Positions 44,401 to 53,289 of a DNA stretch of 64,000 nucleotides are shown piece by piece. The stretch comes from Planctomycetota bacterium (lineage in GTDB: Bacteria; Planctomycetota; Phycisphaerae; UBA1845; UTPLA1), in assembly GCA_015654675.1 (NCBI GenBank), contig JAATGM010000019.1:1-64000 (forward strand), read 5' to 3'. The notes under the pieces were generated by a model. The model saw only the letters and a list, made by a program, of their open reading frames with translations, made no database searches and had not been told where the DNA came from. Every line of letters starts with the position of its first letter. Position 1 is the stretch's first letter. Both the position numbers and the translations under genes were made by a program.

Positions 44401-45398
44401 TGATTTGTGACGTAGAGCATGTGATGCTGGCATGAGAAGCAGATATTGCCCAGGCCCGGGTAGCAGTCCGGGGGCGTCGTGCAGCCGGTAATCAGCGCAT
44501 TGGGCAGGACGGCGAAGACTGACGGAATTCCGGTGTTGGTGTCGATCTTGTAGATCGCGCCTGCGGATCCGCCTGTGATGGTTCCGACGGCGTCGCCGGG
44601 GCCCATGGAGGGGTTGCCGTAGCAGGAGGCGTGGGCGAGATAGGTGTTGCCAAGGTCGTCGAGCGTGACGCCGAATACCGTACCGAGGTTGGATTGGGTC
44701 CAGTTCTGCGGGCCACTGGGGGTGAAAAAGGGCGCGTACCAGTTAACCATGGAACTCGTGGGTGGCTGCGAGCTAATATCGATGTAATCGACTACGCGAT
44801 TACTGATGCCGGCCTGTTGGGTCAGGACGGCGACACCGGCGTTGAAGCCGCCGATGGTCTGCGAGAGGAACTTGGGCTTCTTGCCGCAGCAGTCTTCGCA
44901 GGTCTGGCAGGCGTTGCCGTTACATGCGATGGAGAACTGGCCGGTCCCCGGCGGAGTGCCGGGCTTGCAACCGATGCGGATCATCATGGGCTGGCCGCAA
45001 TAGGTTTCGCAAACGACGGAGCTTTGTGGGTTTCCGCAGCCGTCATCGTCGCAACAGAAGGGGGAGGGGCTGGGGGGAAGAGAGGGGACGCCGCAGCCCA
45101 TGTAGTAGAAAATCTTGGTGTTTACGTTGGTGAGGCCGCAGGTCTGGATGGTGGCCATTCCGCTGCAGGTGGGGGTCCAGCAGAACCAAATATCGTTGAC
45201 GACGCCGCCGCACCAATCCTGACCTTCGGGGCTGGTGGTGGCCTGGGTGAGGTCAAAATTGAAGAGACCGGTGCCCGAGATGGCAGTGGCACTGGATGCG
45301 TTGTCGTTGACAGGTGGTGCGGCCATCAGAGCGGTTGAAGCCGACACAAGGGATGCTAACGCTAAAGCCAGTAATGAACGTGGGTAACGAGCGAACAT
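41412..45398 (-). CDS. Giant secreted protein: Cys-rich repeats, LamG-like domain, dockerin
   Basis: 1328 residues with a signal peptide (SLLALALASLVSASTALMAA). Residues about 30-160 are a Cys-rich beta domain (VNDIWFCWTPTCSGMATIQT). About 180-580 suggests a propeller-like region (LDDLGNTYLAHASCYGN, HHMLYVTNHEDGRIYRLNTA). About 585-797 holds four Cys-rich repeats. About 800-1000 is a LamG/concanavalin-like domain (FTLEGWVKTNVQGYQPMVDK, YVDGVFQSF). Another Cys-rich and an Ig-like stretch lead to a dockerin pair: DMNEDGATTAADVPLFVNAL and DTNCDGVLNGKDIQNMVNAL. It probably binds glycans or surfaces outside the cell. CTGGAGGCGACC precedes the ATG. Confidence 0.9.
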   Translation of the reverse strand: MFARYPRSLLALALASLVSASTALMAAPPVNDNASSATAISGTGLFNFDLTQATTSPEGQDWCGGVVNDIWFCWTPTCSGMATIQTCGLTNVNTKIFYYMGCGVPSLPPSPSPFCCDDDGCGNPQSSVVCETYCGQPMMIRIGCKPGTPPGTGQFSIACNGNACQTCEDCCGKKPKFLSQTIGGFNAGVAVLTQQAGISNRVVDYIDISSQPPTSSMVNWYAPFFTPSGPQNWTQSNLGTVFGVTLDDLGNTYLAHASCYGNPSMGPGDAVGTITGGSAGAIYKIDTNTGIPSVFAVLPNALITGCTTPPDCYPGLGNICFSCQHHMLYVTNHEDGRIYRLNTAGVVQSTWRHSTGTMLGGSPPPDPNGFSPLTPHAGTGRGQRVWAVRVGRGRLYYSVWREDTGRPSGAVANEIWSVNLFPNGEFWAGTEQLELSMPPYGANGFSNPVSDISFRPNTCCMLLAERTMLDDTTSYAHQSRLLEFCKVNNTWTPSGSNFTVGNPSIPDSSAGGCDYDYASGAGINVNVWATGDAIKFGNPPAADPFIYGLGGMTYAGTNPYTNGLMIDSNQITGSVDKFQQGDVEISCPEANPPVCAYDPLTRQCTQCPTPGSICGPTKVIRNSAGQYEIAACDCLPDGHCRIQYNGPDIPPSCIDPCPVPPGGTCAPNSQSNADGTVVFTCGCTQDPPTCQVVNAPDPTNPGTTASACAGPCPNGTPCTPVEIREFPAGSGNFTITQCSCDPQPCHPRVIQGHVVCEGTCPTPNGGLCNVVAVPEAPNPDGTPSGILYHCVCECKKPPQNMVDWWPMNGVAPVKDRVNFLNHGTPSGGVTVATPANSCVGQGLVFNGTNGFVSVPNTGASSADINFGTGDFTLEGWVKTNVQGYQPMVDKRGGAFPNVVGYAFFLWSGGNIGFQIGSPPFANFLTSGFNVQDGQCHHVAAVVKRGNPNQIRLYVDGVFQSFTNSNVLGSVNNTVPLLFGKEYVFSGGNPAVFNGMLDEWEFFKRALTNQEIIDLYKARTFGKCCDTCYTPAIVFCRNENSKKVCIEICNYCDQDANFNWSLSGPTGGAGCAATGPMIFSPSSGSTGPVVPGQCRTICVNLTLPTGMPIPPPIVTGCYQLAVTNTTTGRQFTCSNTVSRTRDLCIICNPPCNVPVVIAGTTRDFSLGVTNESTSASGTVDYRWTARYPNSDNAPDIQAISLNGLPPGEPVIGTLSLAPGGTTQLPISVTVLENEQFQPIEIKLEADTDGDGVPDPVEAISVKTSNCAVGVVADMNEDGATTAADVPLFVNALRGTPVKVYDVVLADTNCDGVLNGKDIQNMVNALLTGP

Positions 45399-45605
45399 GG
45401 TCGCCTCCAGAGATGGTTATTCGGGACCCGATCGTGCCGTCGATGCGCGAACGCGCGATCAGACGACGGACTACGCCTCAACCCGTATGCGGGCCCTGTA
45501 GGGGAAATGTTTCACTTGTGCAATTTTTTGATGGCTGGGGTTCTGGCCCCGTCGTCATCGAGGGGGAAGGACGATTCACGATATAATGGCTACTTGGAAT
45601 GGGAA

Positions 45606-46211
45606 ATGCTGGCAGAACCTGTGACTAAAACGACAACTGCCCTTCTGGAAGGGTTGTTCGACCTTCAGAACGCCATGGCTTGGCGCGAATTCGACGATCG
45701 GTTTCGGCCGATTCTGGTCGGCGTGGCGAGCCGGTTGGGTCTGGAGCCGGCCGACGCTGCCGACGTTGCCCAGGAAACGATCACTCAATTCGTACGGGAC
45801 TACCGGGCGGGGAAATATGACCGGACACGCGGACGGCTTCGGTCGTGGGTGGTGGGGATCGCGCGGCACCGCGTCGCGGAACACCATCGGACTCGAGCGG
45901 GACGCCGGGAGCAGCGCGGTCAGTCGGCCATCGTGACGCTGCCGGAAGAAAGCGACTTCACGGAAATCTGGGACGCGGAGTGCCGCCAGGCGACGGTATG
46001 CGCGGCGCTTCGGGAGCTGGTCGCGAGCAGCAAGGTGAGCGAGCGGACCCTCGATGCGTTTCGGATGCATGTCATTGATGAAGAAACGCCTGAGCGAGTC
46101 GCGGAAAAGCTGGGCACGACGGTGCGAGCCGTCTATATGGCCAAGCACCGCTGCCTGGCGCGACTCCGGTCCGTGATGGACGGAATGAAAGACTCATACG
46201 AGCTGGCATAA
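45606..46211 (+). CDS. ECF-type RNA polymerase sigma factor
   Basis: 201 residues. Region 2 (WREFDDRFRPILVGVASRLG, ADAADVAQETITQFVRDYRA) and region 4 (ERTLDAFRMHVIDEETPERV, LGTTVRAVYMAKHRCLARLR) form a two-domain ECF sigma of the type that accompanies kinases in planctomycetes. The ATG at 45606 has a weak GGAATGGG ribosome site; a TATAAT at 45582-45587 could be a -10 box 19 bases upstream. The kinase gene begins 48 bases after the stop, so they probably form one unit in which the kinase controls sigma activity. Confidence 0.9.
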   Translation: MLAEPVTKTTTALLEGLFDLQNAMAWREFDDRFRPILVGVASRLGLEPADAADVAQETITQFVRDYRAGKYDRTRGRLRSWVVGIARHRVAEHHRTRAGRREQRGQSAIVTLPEESDFTEIWDAECRQATVCAALRELVASSKVSERTLDAFRMHVIDEETPERVAEKLGTTVRAVYMAKHRCLARLRSVMDGMKDSYELA

Positions 46212-46259
46212 GGCTGGCGGGTTCAATCGCCGAGTGGGGGAGTTCGGTAGAAGGCGGGC

Positions 46260-49200
46260 ATGTCGCGCTGTCCCTCGATCGAGGAGCTAGAGGTTGCGCT
46301 GAGGGACTCTCCCGAAGGGGAGATCGCGGCGCATGTCGGCATTTGTACGCGTTGCGGTACTCGCGTGGCGCGCATGCGACAAAACCAGGACCTGCTGAAA
46401 GCGGTTCGCGGCGTTGGCGCGCGGCAGCTCAGCGGGGCCATGAGCGGCCGGTCGCCGCCCGCGCTGGAGCGACCGCAGGGGTTGGCGGGGTACGAAATCA
46501 CCGGGGAGATTTATCGGGGCGGTCAGGGGGTCGTCTATAAAGCGCTGCAGAAGTCGACGAAGCGCACGGTGGCGATCAAGGTTGTATTGCGCGGCGCTTT
46601 CGCGACGCGGCGGCAGCGGAATCGATTTGAGCGCGAGATCGAGATTGCGGCGCGGTTGCGTCATCCAAATATCGTGACGATTCACGAGAGCGGCGTTACA
46701 TCGGACGGGTCGCATTACTTCGTCATGGAGTATGTCGAGGGGGCGGCGCTGGACGCTTACTGGCGGAACGCGGAAGCCGCGAATGGCGAAAGCGCGGGAA
46801 TATCCACAAAGCTGAAGGTGTTTTCGAAGATTTGCGATGCAGTCAACGCGGCGCATCAGCGCGGCATCATTCATCGCGACCTCAAGCCGGCCAATATCCT
46901 GATCGAGGCGACAGGCGAGCCGCGCGTGCTGGACTTCGGACTGGCGAAGGCGGTCGGGGTCGAGTTCGGCGGCGGGGAGGAATCGGCACAGACGCGGACC
47001 GGCGAATTCATGGGGACGTTCAGTTATGCGGCACCGGAGCAGGTGCGTGGCGATCCTGATCTTGTCGATACGCGGACTGACGTCTATGCGTTGGGAGTAA
47101 TTCTCTACCAGACGCTGACGGGAAAGTTTCCATATCCGGTGGACGGGTCGCTTTCGGCCGTGCTGCGGAACATCACAGAGACCGAGCCGGAGCTGCCCTC
47201 GGCGCATGCGGCGGAGGTGGGCGACGAGCTGAATACCATCGTGCTGAAGTCGCTTTCGAAAGAGCGCGAGCGGCGATATCAGTCGGCGGCGGCGCTGCGG
47301 CGTGACATTGAGAGTTTCCTGGCGGGCGAGCCGATCGATGCGAAGCGTGACAGCCGTTGGTATGTGCTGCGCAAGACGGCCCGGCGGTATCGGGTCGCGC
47401 TGAGCGTGGCCGCGATCTTTGTTGTGCTGGCCGGAGGTTTCGGGGCTTCGATGGCGATATCGGCGCGGCGGACGGCGCGCGAGCGCGACCGGGCGCAGGC
47501 GGCGGAGAAGTCGGCGGAGCGAAATGCGACGCAACTTGCGGCGGCTCTGAGCGAGAGCCGCGTTCAGCAGGGCACTTCGCTCGCGGCTGCTGGAAACGTT
47601 GCGGCCGCTGAGGAAGTCTTCTGGCGGGAATTGCTGTCGGGACCGGATGACGGGATCGCGAACCCGCGAAAATCCGGTCGACGCCGGGCGTTCTGGGCAC
47701 TGTCGGAGATGTATGCGGCGGCGCCGTGCCTTGCGACGTGGCGTCTGGGTGACGCGGGGCGATGCCAGTCGGGCATCGATCGGGAAGGCCGAGTCCTGAT
47801 GGCGACGGACGACGATGGGCCGTTGACCTTTTGGGATATTCCCACGGCACGGTTGCTTTCGAGCCACGCGGGGGGCGGGGCCGATTTGGTGGGAATCCTG
47901 ATGGCGCCGGCCGGAGATTTGGCGGTGCTGCTGGACGGGGCGAGCACGATTCACTTGTGGAGTCTGGATCCAAAAACTGGAAAGGGCCTCGAACGCCGGA
48001 GCTTTGGCGCGCCGGATCGTGGGTTCATGCGGATCGCGATCAGTCCCGACAGCCGCTCGATGGCGGCGGGTTTTCAGTCGAACTCGGTCTGGATTTGGGA
48101 TGACCTGAGCCGAAACGAACCGCGGCGCGTTTGCGAGACGGCGGATGAAGTTACTTCGTTGTCGTTCGACGAGCATGGCACGGCCCTGGCGATCGGATTG
48201 AAGAACGGTGAAGTTCGTTTACAGGAACTTGTCAATGCGGGCGGTAAGCGGTGGGCGACGAATGCGCACAACTCACCGGTGCGATACGTCTCATTCAGCC
48301 CGGATGATTCGGAACTGGCGACGGCAGGCGCTGACAACGATTGCACGGTTCGGATGTGGGAGTCGGCTGGCGGGCGGCTCATTCGGTCGTTTTCGGGGCA
48401 CACAAGCTACGTGAACTCAGTGGTATTCAGTCCGGATGCGAAGCGACTCGCGTCGGCCGGAAGCGATCGGACGGTTCGGATCTGGAACTCGCGGACTGGC
48501 GATCTGATTGCAACCTATGGCGGGCACTCAGCACCGGTGATGCATGTGCGGTTTTCGGGCAATGGCGAACGGGTGGCGACGACGAGCAACGACTTGACCG
48601 CCCGGCTCTGGGATGCCGAGCCGAATCGGATGCTGCTCGGCCTGCCTGATCAGAAGCTGACTGTGATGAGCGCGTGCGCGTCCCCAGACGGGCGCGTTGT
48701 ATATTCGGCCGGTTCGGATGGAACGATCCACGAGCGCGACGCGGTGACCGGCGCGATTCGTGCTGACTTCATCGGGCATGGCGGGCCCGTGTCGGGTGTG
48801 TGCGTGAGTCCGGATGGCGCGCGGCTGGCCAGTGCGAGTTATGACCGGACACTCAGAGAGTGGGACACGAAAACTCGAGACATGATTCGCGAGTATCGGG
48901 GCTTCGACTACAACGTGATGTGCGCGGCTTATCATCCCGATGGACGCCTGCTGGCGACGGGAAGCGACGACGGGGCGGTGCGAATCTGGGATACCTCCAA
49001 CGGAGCATGCGTACGCACGATTGAAGGACCGGCCGAGTCGAAGCGGCGACCGACCATTGCGTTCAGCCCAGATGGGAAGACGCTGGCTGCGGCGGAGGGT
49101 CGGTCATCGATTGTGCTTTACGACGTGGCGACCGGGGCGCAAAGGGCGATTCTGAAGGGACATCATGGCCAGGTGCGCTGCGTGACTTACTCGCCGGATG

Positions 49201-49631
49201 GGCGCGTGCTGGCGTCTGCGGGGAATGATGCGTCGTTGCGTTTCTGGGACGCGACGAGCGGTGAGCAAATTGCACTTTTGGAAGGGCATACCGACGATGT
49301 GTTTGGCGTGGCGTTCAGCCATGACGGCACAGTCCTGGCGAGCGGCGGACGCGGGCGGCAGATCAAAATCTGGGATGTTCCGTCGCGGCGCTGCCTGGCG
49401 ACGCTTTCGGGACACGCGGGCATGGTGTTCTCGCTGGTGTTTTCCACCAACGACGAGCGATTGTATTCGTGCGGTGCGGACGGGATGCTGGGGGTCTGGG
49501 ATCTTCGATACTACGACCGACACATCGCGGGCAACCTTGAATTTCAATTGTCTCGGCATAGCGACTTGCAGACGAGCCCTCGAACCGTTGCGGACTTGCG
49601 GGCGTGGGCCGCTGAGACGCTGGCGCGATAG
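46260..49631 (+). CDS. Serine/threonine kinase with zinc-finger N-terminus and WD40 repeats
   Basis: 1123 residues. The first 60 residues have HVGICTRCG, an anti-sigma-like HxxxCxxC zinc motif. A Hanks-type kinase follows at about 76-350: ITGEIYRGGQGVVYKAL (Gly loop), VAIKVV (Lys), IIHRDLKPANIL (catalytic loop, about 205), LDFGLAKAV (DFG) and SYAAPEQVRGDPDL. A membrane helix lies near 380-400 (ALSVAAIFVVLAGGFGASMA), then a helical segment, then WD40 repeats up to about 1083 (for example VRYVSFSPDDSELATAGADN). The kinase is cytoplasmic; the side on which the WD40 propeller lies depends on topology. It follows the ECF sigma gene, probably as its partner. Confidence 0.95.
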   Translation: MSRCPSIEELEVALRDSPEGEIAAHVGICTRCGTRVARMRQNQDLLKAVRGVGARQLSGAMSGRSPPALERPQGLAGYEITGEIYRGGQGVVYKALQKSTKRTVAIKVVLRGAFATRRQRNRFEREIEIAARLRHPNIVTIHESGVTSDGSHYFVMEYVEGAALDAYWRNAEAANGESAGISTKLKVFSKICDAVNAAHQRGIIHRDLKPANILIEATGEPRVLDFGLAKAVGVEFGGGEESAQTRTGEFMGTFSYAAPEQVRGDPDLVDTRTDVYALGVILYQTLTGKFPYPVDGSLSAVLRNITETEPELPSAHAAEVGDELNTIVLKSLSKERERRYQSAAALRRDIESFLAGEPIDAKRDSRWYVLRKTARRYRVALSVAAIFVVLAGGFGASMAISARRTARERDRAQAAEKSAERNATQLAAALSESRVQQGTSLAAAGNVAAAEEVFWRELLSGPDDGIANPRKSGRRRAFWALSEMYAAAPCLATWRLGDAGRCQSGIDREGRVLMATDDDGPLTFWDIPTARLLSSHAGGGADLVGILMAPAGDLAVLLDGASTIHLWSLDPKTGKGLERRSFGAPDRGFMRIAISPDSRSMAAGFQSNSVWIWDDLSRNEPRRVCETADEVTSLSFDEHGTALAIGLKNGEVRLQELVNAGGKRWATNAHNSPVRYVSFSPDDSELATAGADNDCTVRMWESAGGRLIRSFSGHTSYVNSVVFSPDAKRLASAGSDRTVRIWNSRTGDLIATYGGHSAPVMHVRFSGNGERVATTSNDLTARLWDAEPNRMLLGLPDQKLTVMSACASPDGRVVYSAGSDGTIHERDAVTGAIRADFIGHGGPVSGVCVSPDGARLASASYDRTLREWDTKTRDMIREYRGFDYNVMCAAYHPDGRLLATGSDDGAVRIWDTSNGACVRTIEGPAESKRRPTIAFSPDGKTLAAAEGRSSIVLYDVATGAQRAILKGHHGQVRCVTYSPDGRVLASAGNDASLRFWDATSGEQIALLEGHTDDVFGVAFSHDGTVLASGGRGRQIKIWDVPSRRCLATLSGHAGMVFSLVFSTNDERLYSCGADGMLGVWDLRYYDRHIAGNLEFQLSRHSDLQTSPRTVADLRAWAAETLAR

Positions 49632-49636
49632 GCCGC

Positions 49637-51127
49637 TCAATCGGCTGGGACGCAGCGTGACCTGGCCCATTCGCGGAGCTCGTCGATTCGTTCGGACATG
49701 AGGCGCGAGAGCGGACTGGTCGCACGGATTTCGGCGAGCAGGGCCTCGGTCGTCAGATCGGCATCGGCGGCGAAGGCGGCGTAAAGGGCGGCAATGACTG
49801 ACTGCTCAATCTCGGCGCCAGAGAAGCCGTCGGCGGCAGCGGCGAGCGCGGCGAGATCGAACCGGGCGGGATCGCGTTTTCGTTTTCGGATGTGAATGGC
49901 GAAGACTGTTTCGCGGGCGGCCGGACTGGGGAGATCGACGAAGAAGACTTCGTCGAAACGTCCTTTTCGCAATAGTTCCGGGGGCAGGTCGGCGACGTTG
50001 TTGGCCGTGGCGACCAGAAAAATGGGGAAGCGATGGTCCTGCATCCACGACAACAGGGAACCAAACATGCGCTGGCTCAAACCGCCATCGGCTGAGGCAC
50101 TGGATGCCGAAGCGAAGGCCTTTTCGATTTCGTCTACCCAGAGGATGACGGGAGACATGGTCTCGGCCTGCGAGAGGGCGGAGCGAAGCCGGCTCTCGGT
50201 TTCACCGACGAAGCGCTGATAGAGGACTCCGGGATCGAGCTTCAGCAGCGGCAGCCCCCAGTCGGCGGCAACGACTTTGGCGGCGAGACTCTTGCCACCG
50301 CCCTGGACGCCGAGCAGCAGTATGCCGCGCGGGGGCGAAAGTCCGAAGTCTCGGGCCTTCGCGGTAAAGCCGCCGCGACGTTTTGCGAGCCAGCCCTTGA
50401 GGCGGTTTAGCCCGCCCATGTCGGAGGGGGCCACATCGACGGCGACGGACTCGAGCAGGCCGGAGTCGGCGAGAAGCGTGCGCTTGGCTTCGATCATGCG
50501 CGGCAAGTCGTTTGCGTCGAGTTTGCCGTCGTCCCAGATGGCGGTAGCGACCACGCGCGTTGCTTCGGCGCGGGTGAGACCGCGAAGGGCCTGCACCATC
50601 AGATCGAGGTCGCGCTGCGTGATTTCGGAAGTGACATTCTGAAAGGCCGCCGCATCGCGAAAGGTGCCGCGAATAATCTGTTCCAACTCGGTGGCGTCGG
50701 GCCAGCGGACATCGAAAGGGACGGCGAGGCGGCGAACCGAATCGGGGAGCGGGCTGTCATCGACGAGGAAGAGAGTGGATTGCCGCTCGGTGAATGCGGC
50801 CTGAACGTCGCGAAGCAGGCGAGAGTTCAGTGCGTCCTTCAGGTGATCGCCGAGGTCGCAGAAGATGAACAGTGCATTTATCTCAGCGTCTTTGAGGTGG
50901 GCGAGGGCATGCTTCGGGGCATCGGTGCCGGTGACCATGCCCTCGGCCGGCGGCTGCACTCGACACAGGCCGGTTGTCAGCGACCATTCGAAGAGCGGAC
51001 GTTGCATGTCGATGGCGACGCGGCGGATGAGTTCGAGGGCACGCGGCTCGTCCGGCGTTTCGATGGAAACGATGGGATGCCTTGATCGGATGAGCAGTTT
51101 CAGTTCGTTGGTGAGGTCGGCGAGCAT
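49637..51127 (-). CDS. AAA+ ATPase (Ycf46-like)
   Basis: 496 residues. The N-terminal 250 residues include LIRSRHPIVSIETPDEPRAL, typical of the Ycf46/26S-subunit-like AAA group. The AAA domain has Walker A GILLLGVQGGGKSLAAKVVA (about 279), Walker B VILWVDEIEKAF (about 327), sensor 1 FLVATANNVADLPPELLRKG and RFDEVFFVDLP. Its job is unknown in bacteria; plastid and cyanobacterial relatives are only partly characterised. It converges with the kinase gene with five bases between stops and lies 24 bases from the start of the proB end. Confidence 0.92.
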   Translation of the reverse strand: MLADLTNELKLLIRSRHPIVSIETPDEPRALELIRRVAIDMQRPLFEWSLTTGLCRVQPPAEGMVTGTDAPKHALAHLKDAEINALFIFCDLGDHLKDALNSRLLRDVQAAFTERQSTLFLVDDSPLPDSVRRLAVPFDVRWPDATELEQIIRGTFRDAAAFQNVTSEITQRDLDLMVQALRGLTRAEATRVVATAIWDDGKLDANDLPRMIEAKRTLLADSGLLESVAVDVAPSDMGGLNRLKGWLAKRRGGFTAKARDFGLSPPRGILLLGVQGGGKSLAAKVVAADWGLPLLKLDPGVLYQRFVGETESRLRSALSQAETMSPVILWVDEIEKAFASASSASADGGLSQRMFGSLLSWMQDHRFPIFLVATANNVADLPPELLRKGRFDEVFFVDLPSPAARETVFAIHIRKRKRDPARFDLAALAAAADGFSGAEIEQSVIAALYAAFAADADLTTEALLAEIRATSPLSRLMSERIDELREWARSRCVPAD

Positions 51128-51151
51128 GTGAGCTTCATCGTACCGCGCCGC

Positions 51152-52279
51152 TCAGGGGTGCGTGATGACCAGGTCGTCGCGATGGATGATCTCGCGGACG
51201 TACTCATAACCGAGGACCTGTTTGATTTCGGCTTGTTTGCGGCCTTTGAGGCGGCGGATTTCGTCGGCGGCGTAAGAGGCGAGGCCGACGGCGAAGGCGT
51301 GACCGTGGTCGTCGATGATTTCGACGCGGGCGCCCATGGGGAAGTCGCCATCAACGCTAACCACTCCGGACGGAAGCAGGCTTGCATTTCGTTCGACTAA
51401 CGCGCGGCGGGCTCCGGCGTCGACGTGGATGCGGCCGGCGGCGCGGGTTTGCTGGGCGATCCAGCGCTTGCGGGCGGTGAGGCGCGAGACGGCGGGGACG
51501 AAGCGCGTGCCGATCGGATCGCCAGCGATGATTCGTGGGAGCAGGCCGGCCCGCGCGCCGGCGGCGATGATGGTGGTGACGCCGCCGCGTCCGGCGAGGC
51601 GGGCGGCGGAAACCTTCGCGACCATTCCGCCGACGCCCGTCGCGGATAAATCGTTGCTGACGTGGCGATCGATTGCCGAGTCGAGTTCTATCTGGGCGAT
51701 GAGGGGACCCTTGCCGCCGTCGGCGAGTAGGCCTTCGACGCGACTGAGGATGACGAGGAGTTGGGCCGAGACGAGATTGGCGACAAGGGCGGCGAGGTGA
51801 TCGTTGTCACCGACCTGGTTTTCATCGGTCGAGAGGGCGTCGTTTTCGTTGATGATGGGGACGATGCCGGATTCAAGGAGCGTGAGCAGCGTGTGCCGGG
51901 CCGAGAGGAACCGGCGGCGGTGATCGATGTCGTCGGCGGTGAGGAGAAGCTGGGCGACGTCGGTGCGGTGCTTGCGAAAGGCGGCGGCGTAGAAGGCCAT
52001 GAGGCGGGGCTGGCCGACGGAGGCGGCGGTTTGGCGCTGGAGCACTGTCTTGGCCGGGGGCTTGAGCTTGACGGAGGCGGCTCCGGCGGCGACTGCGCCG
52101 GACGAGACCACGACGACCTCTGTGCCGGCGCGCCGTACGGCGGCGATGTCGGCGACGAGCCGCGCGATGGCGGCGGGACGGAGCTTTCCGCGTTCGGCGA
52201 TGACGGCGGAGCCGACTTTTACGACGATGCGTGTGGGTGGCGCGTGGCGCGAAGCGGACTGGTCGGCGTCGGCGGGCAT
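51152..52279 (-). CDS. proB: Glutamate 5-kinase with PUA domain
   Basis: 375 residues. The kinase domain has RIVVKVGSAVIAERGKLRPA, VVVVSSGAVAAGAASVK, VPIINENDALSTDENQVGDN and SRVEGLLADGGKG. The C-terminal PUA domain (about 280-375) includes RIHVDAGARRALVERNASLL and SYAADEIRRLKGRKQAE. It phosphorylates glutamate in the first step of proline synthesis. proA is not adjacent, which is unusual, so the partner reductase is elsewhere. The ATG at 52279 shares one base with the stop of the upstream dehydrogenase (TGATG), so translation is probably coupled. Confidence 0.95.
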   Translation of the reverse strand: MPADADQSASRHAPPTRIVVKVGSAVIAERGKLRPAAIARLVADIAAVRRAGTEVVVVSSGAVAAGAASVKLKPPAKTVLQRQTAASVGQPRLMAFYAAAFRKHRTDVAQLLLTADDIDHRRRFLSARHTLLTLLESGIVPIINENDALSTDENQVGDNDHLAALVANLVSAQLLVILSRVEGLLADGGKGPLIAQIELDSAIDRHVSNDLSATGVGGMVAKVSAARLAGRGGVTTIIAAGARAGLLPRIIAGDPIGTRFVPAVSRLTARKRWIAQQTRAAGRIHVDAGARRALVERNASLLPSGVVSVDGDFPMGARVEIIDDHGHAFAVGLASYAADEIRRLKGRKQAEIKQVLGYEYVREIIHRDDLVITHP

Positions 52280-53289
52280 CAGGGTTTGATGACGATCTTG
52301 CCGAAGAAGTCGCCGGACTCCATTTGGCGATGAGCGTCGGCGGTTTTCTCGAGGGGCCAAACTTTATCGATGATCGGGCGGATGCGGTTTTGATAGGCGA
52401 GATTCATTGCGCCGGCGAAGGACTCGTCAGAAGCATAGAACTCGACGATGCCCTGGATGGTGACCTCCTTGAACATGAACTTTGCCGCGGTGATTTCGGC
52501 GCTGGGCCCGTCGACCATTCCCAGGACGATCCAGCGTCCACCGTAATTGAAGCAGTCGATTGTCTTGGTTGCCGTCTTGCCCCAGACCGGGTCATAGACG
52601 ACATCGACGCCGCGGCCCTTGGTGAAATCCATGACGGCGGTGACGAGGTCCTCGGTGCGGTAGTTGATGACGCGATCGGCGCCGAGGAGCGATTTTGCTT
52701 TTTCGGCCTTGGCAGGATTGCTGACGGTTGTGATGACCGTCGCGCCGGCGAGCTTCGCGACTTGGATCGCTGCCACACCTGCGCCGCCCCCGCCGCCGTG
52801 GACGAGGACGGTTTCGCCGGGCTTGACCGCGGCGCGGAGCACGAGTCCGCACCAGGCCGTGAGGTAGACGCAGGGAAACGCCGCGGCTTCTTCATATGAG
52901 TAGTTTGCCGGCTTCGGGATTGCGGCTGATGCCGGTGCGAGGACGTACTCGGCGAGCCCGCCGGGACGCGCGATTCCGATGATGTCGAGCCGGCCGCGTG
53001 CGGTGGGCCCGGTGATGCGAGCTTTGAGCAGGACCGGTTCTCCGCGTCGTTTGGAGTCCACTCCCGGACCGATTTCGTGTATGTCGCCGGCGACGTCGAA
53101 GCCGCCAGTGTGCGGAAGCGAAAAGCCCGGCATGGTGATCTGGCCGGCGCGCAGGAAGACATCCATTCGATTGAGTGCAGCGGCTTTAACCTTTATGACG
53201 ACTTCGGCAGGACCGGGGGTTGGGACGGGCACGTCGTCGAGGCGGATGACTTCGGGTGATCCGGGCTGGTGGAAGCGGGCTGCGTGCAT
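52279..53289 (-). CDS. Zinc-type alcohol dehydrogenase / quinone reductase (MDR family)
   Basis: 336 residues. The MDR fold is clear: MHAARFHQPGSPEVIRLDD start, AALNRMDVFLRAGQIT, GGFDVAGDIHEIGPGVD, and the NADPH site VLVHGGGGGAGVAAIQVAKL. NYRTEDLVTAVMDFTKGRGV and VVYDPVWGKTATKTIDCF match quinone oxidoreductase relatives. No structural-zinc Cys cluster was seen, favouring zinc-independent quinone reductase over alcohol dehydrogenase. GGAG lies eight bases before the ATG at 53289. It overlaps proB by one base. Confidence 0.9.
   Translation of the reverse strand: MHAARFHQPGSPEVIRLDDVPVPTPGPAEVVIKVKAAALNRMDVFLRAGQITMPGFSLPHTGGFDVAGDIHEIGPGVDSKRRGEPVLLKARITGPTARGRLDIIGIARPGGLAEYVLAPASAAIPKPANYSYEEAAAFPCVYLTAWCGLVLRAAVKPGETVLVHGGGGGAGVAAIQVAKLAGATVITTVSNPAKAEKAKSLLGADRVINYRTEDLVTAVMDFTKGRGVDVVYDPVWGKTATKTIDCFNYGGRWIVLGMVDGPSAEITAAKFMFKEVTIQGIVEFYASDESFAGAMNLAYQNRIRPIIDKVWPLEKTADAHRQMESGDFFGKIVIKP

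Noticed and set aside
46287-48176. Minus-strand open frame of about 629 codons in the kinase gene
   Set aside because: Arg/Pro-rich shadow of a clear kinase-WD40 coding frame.
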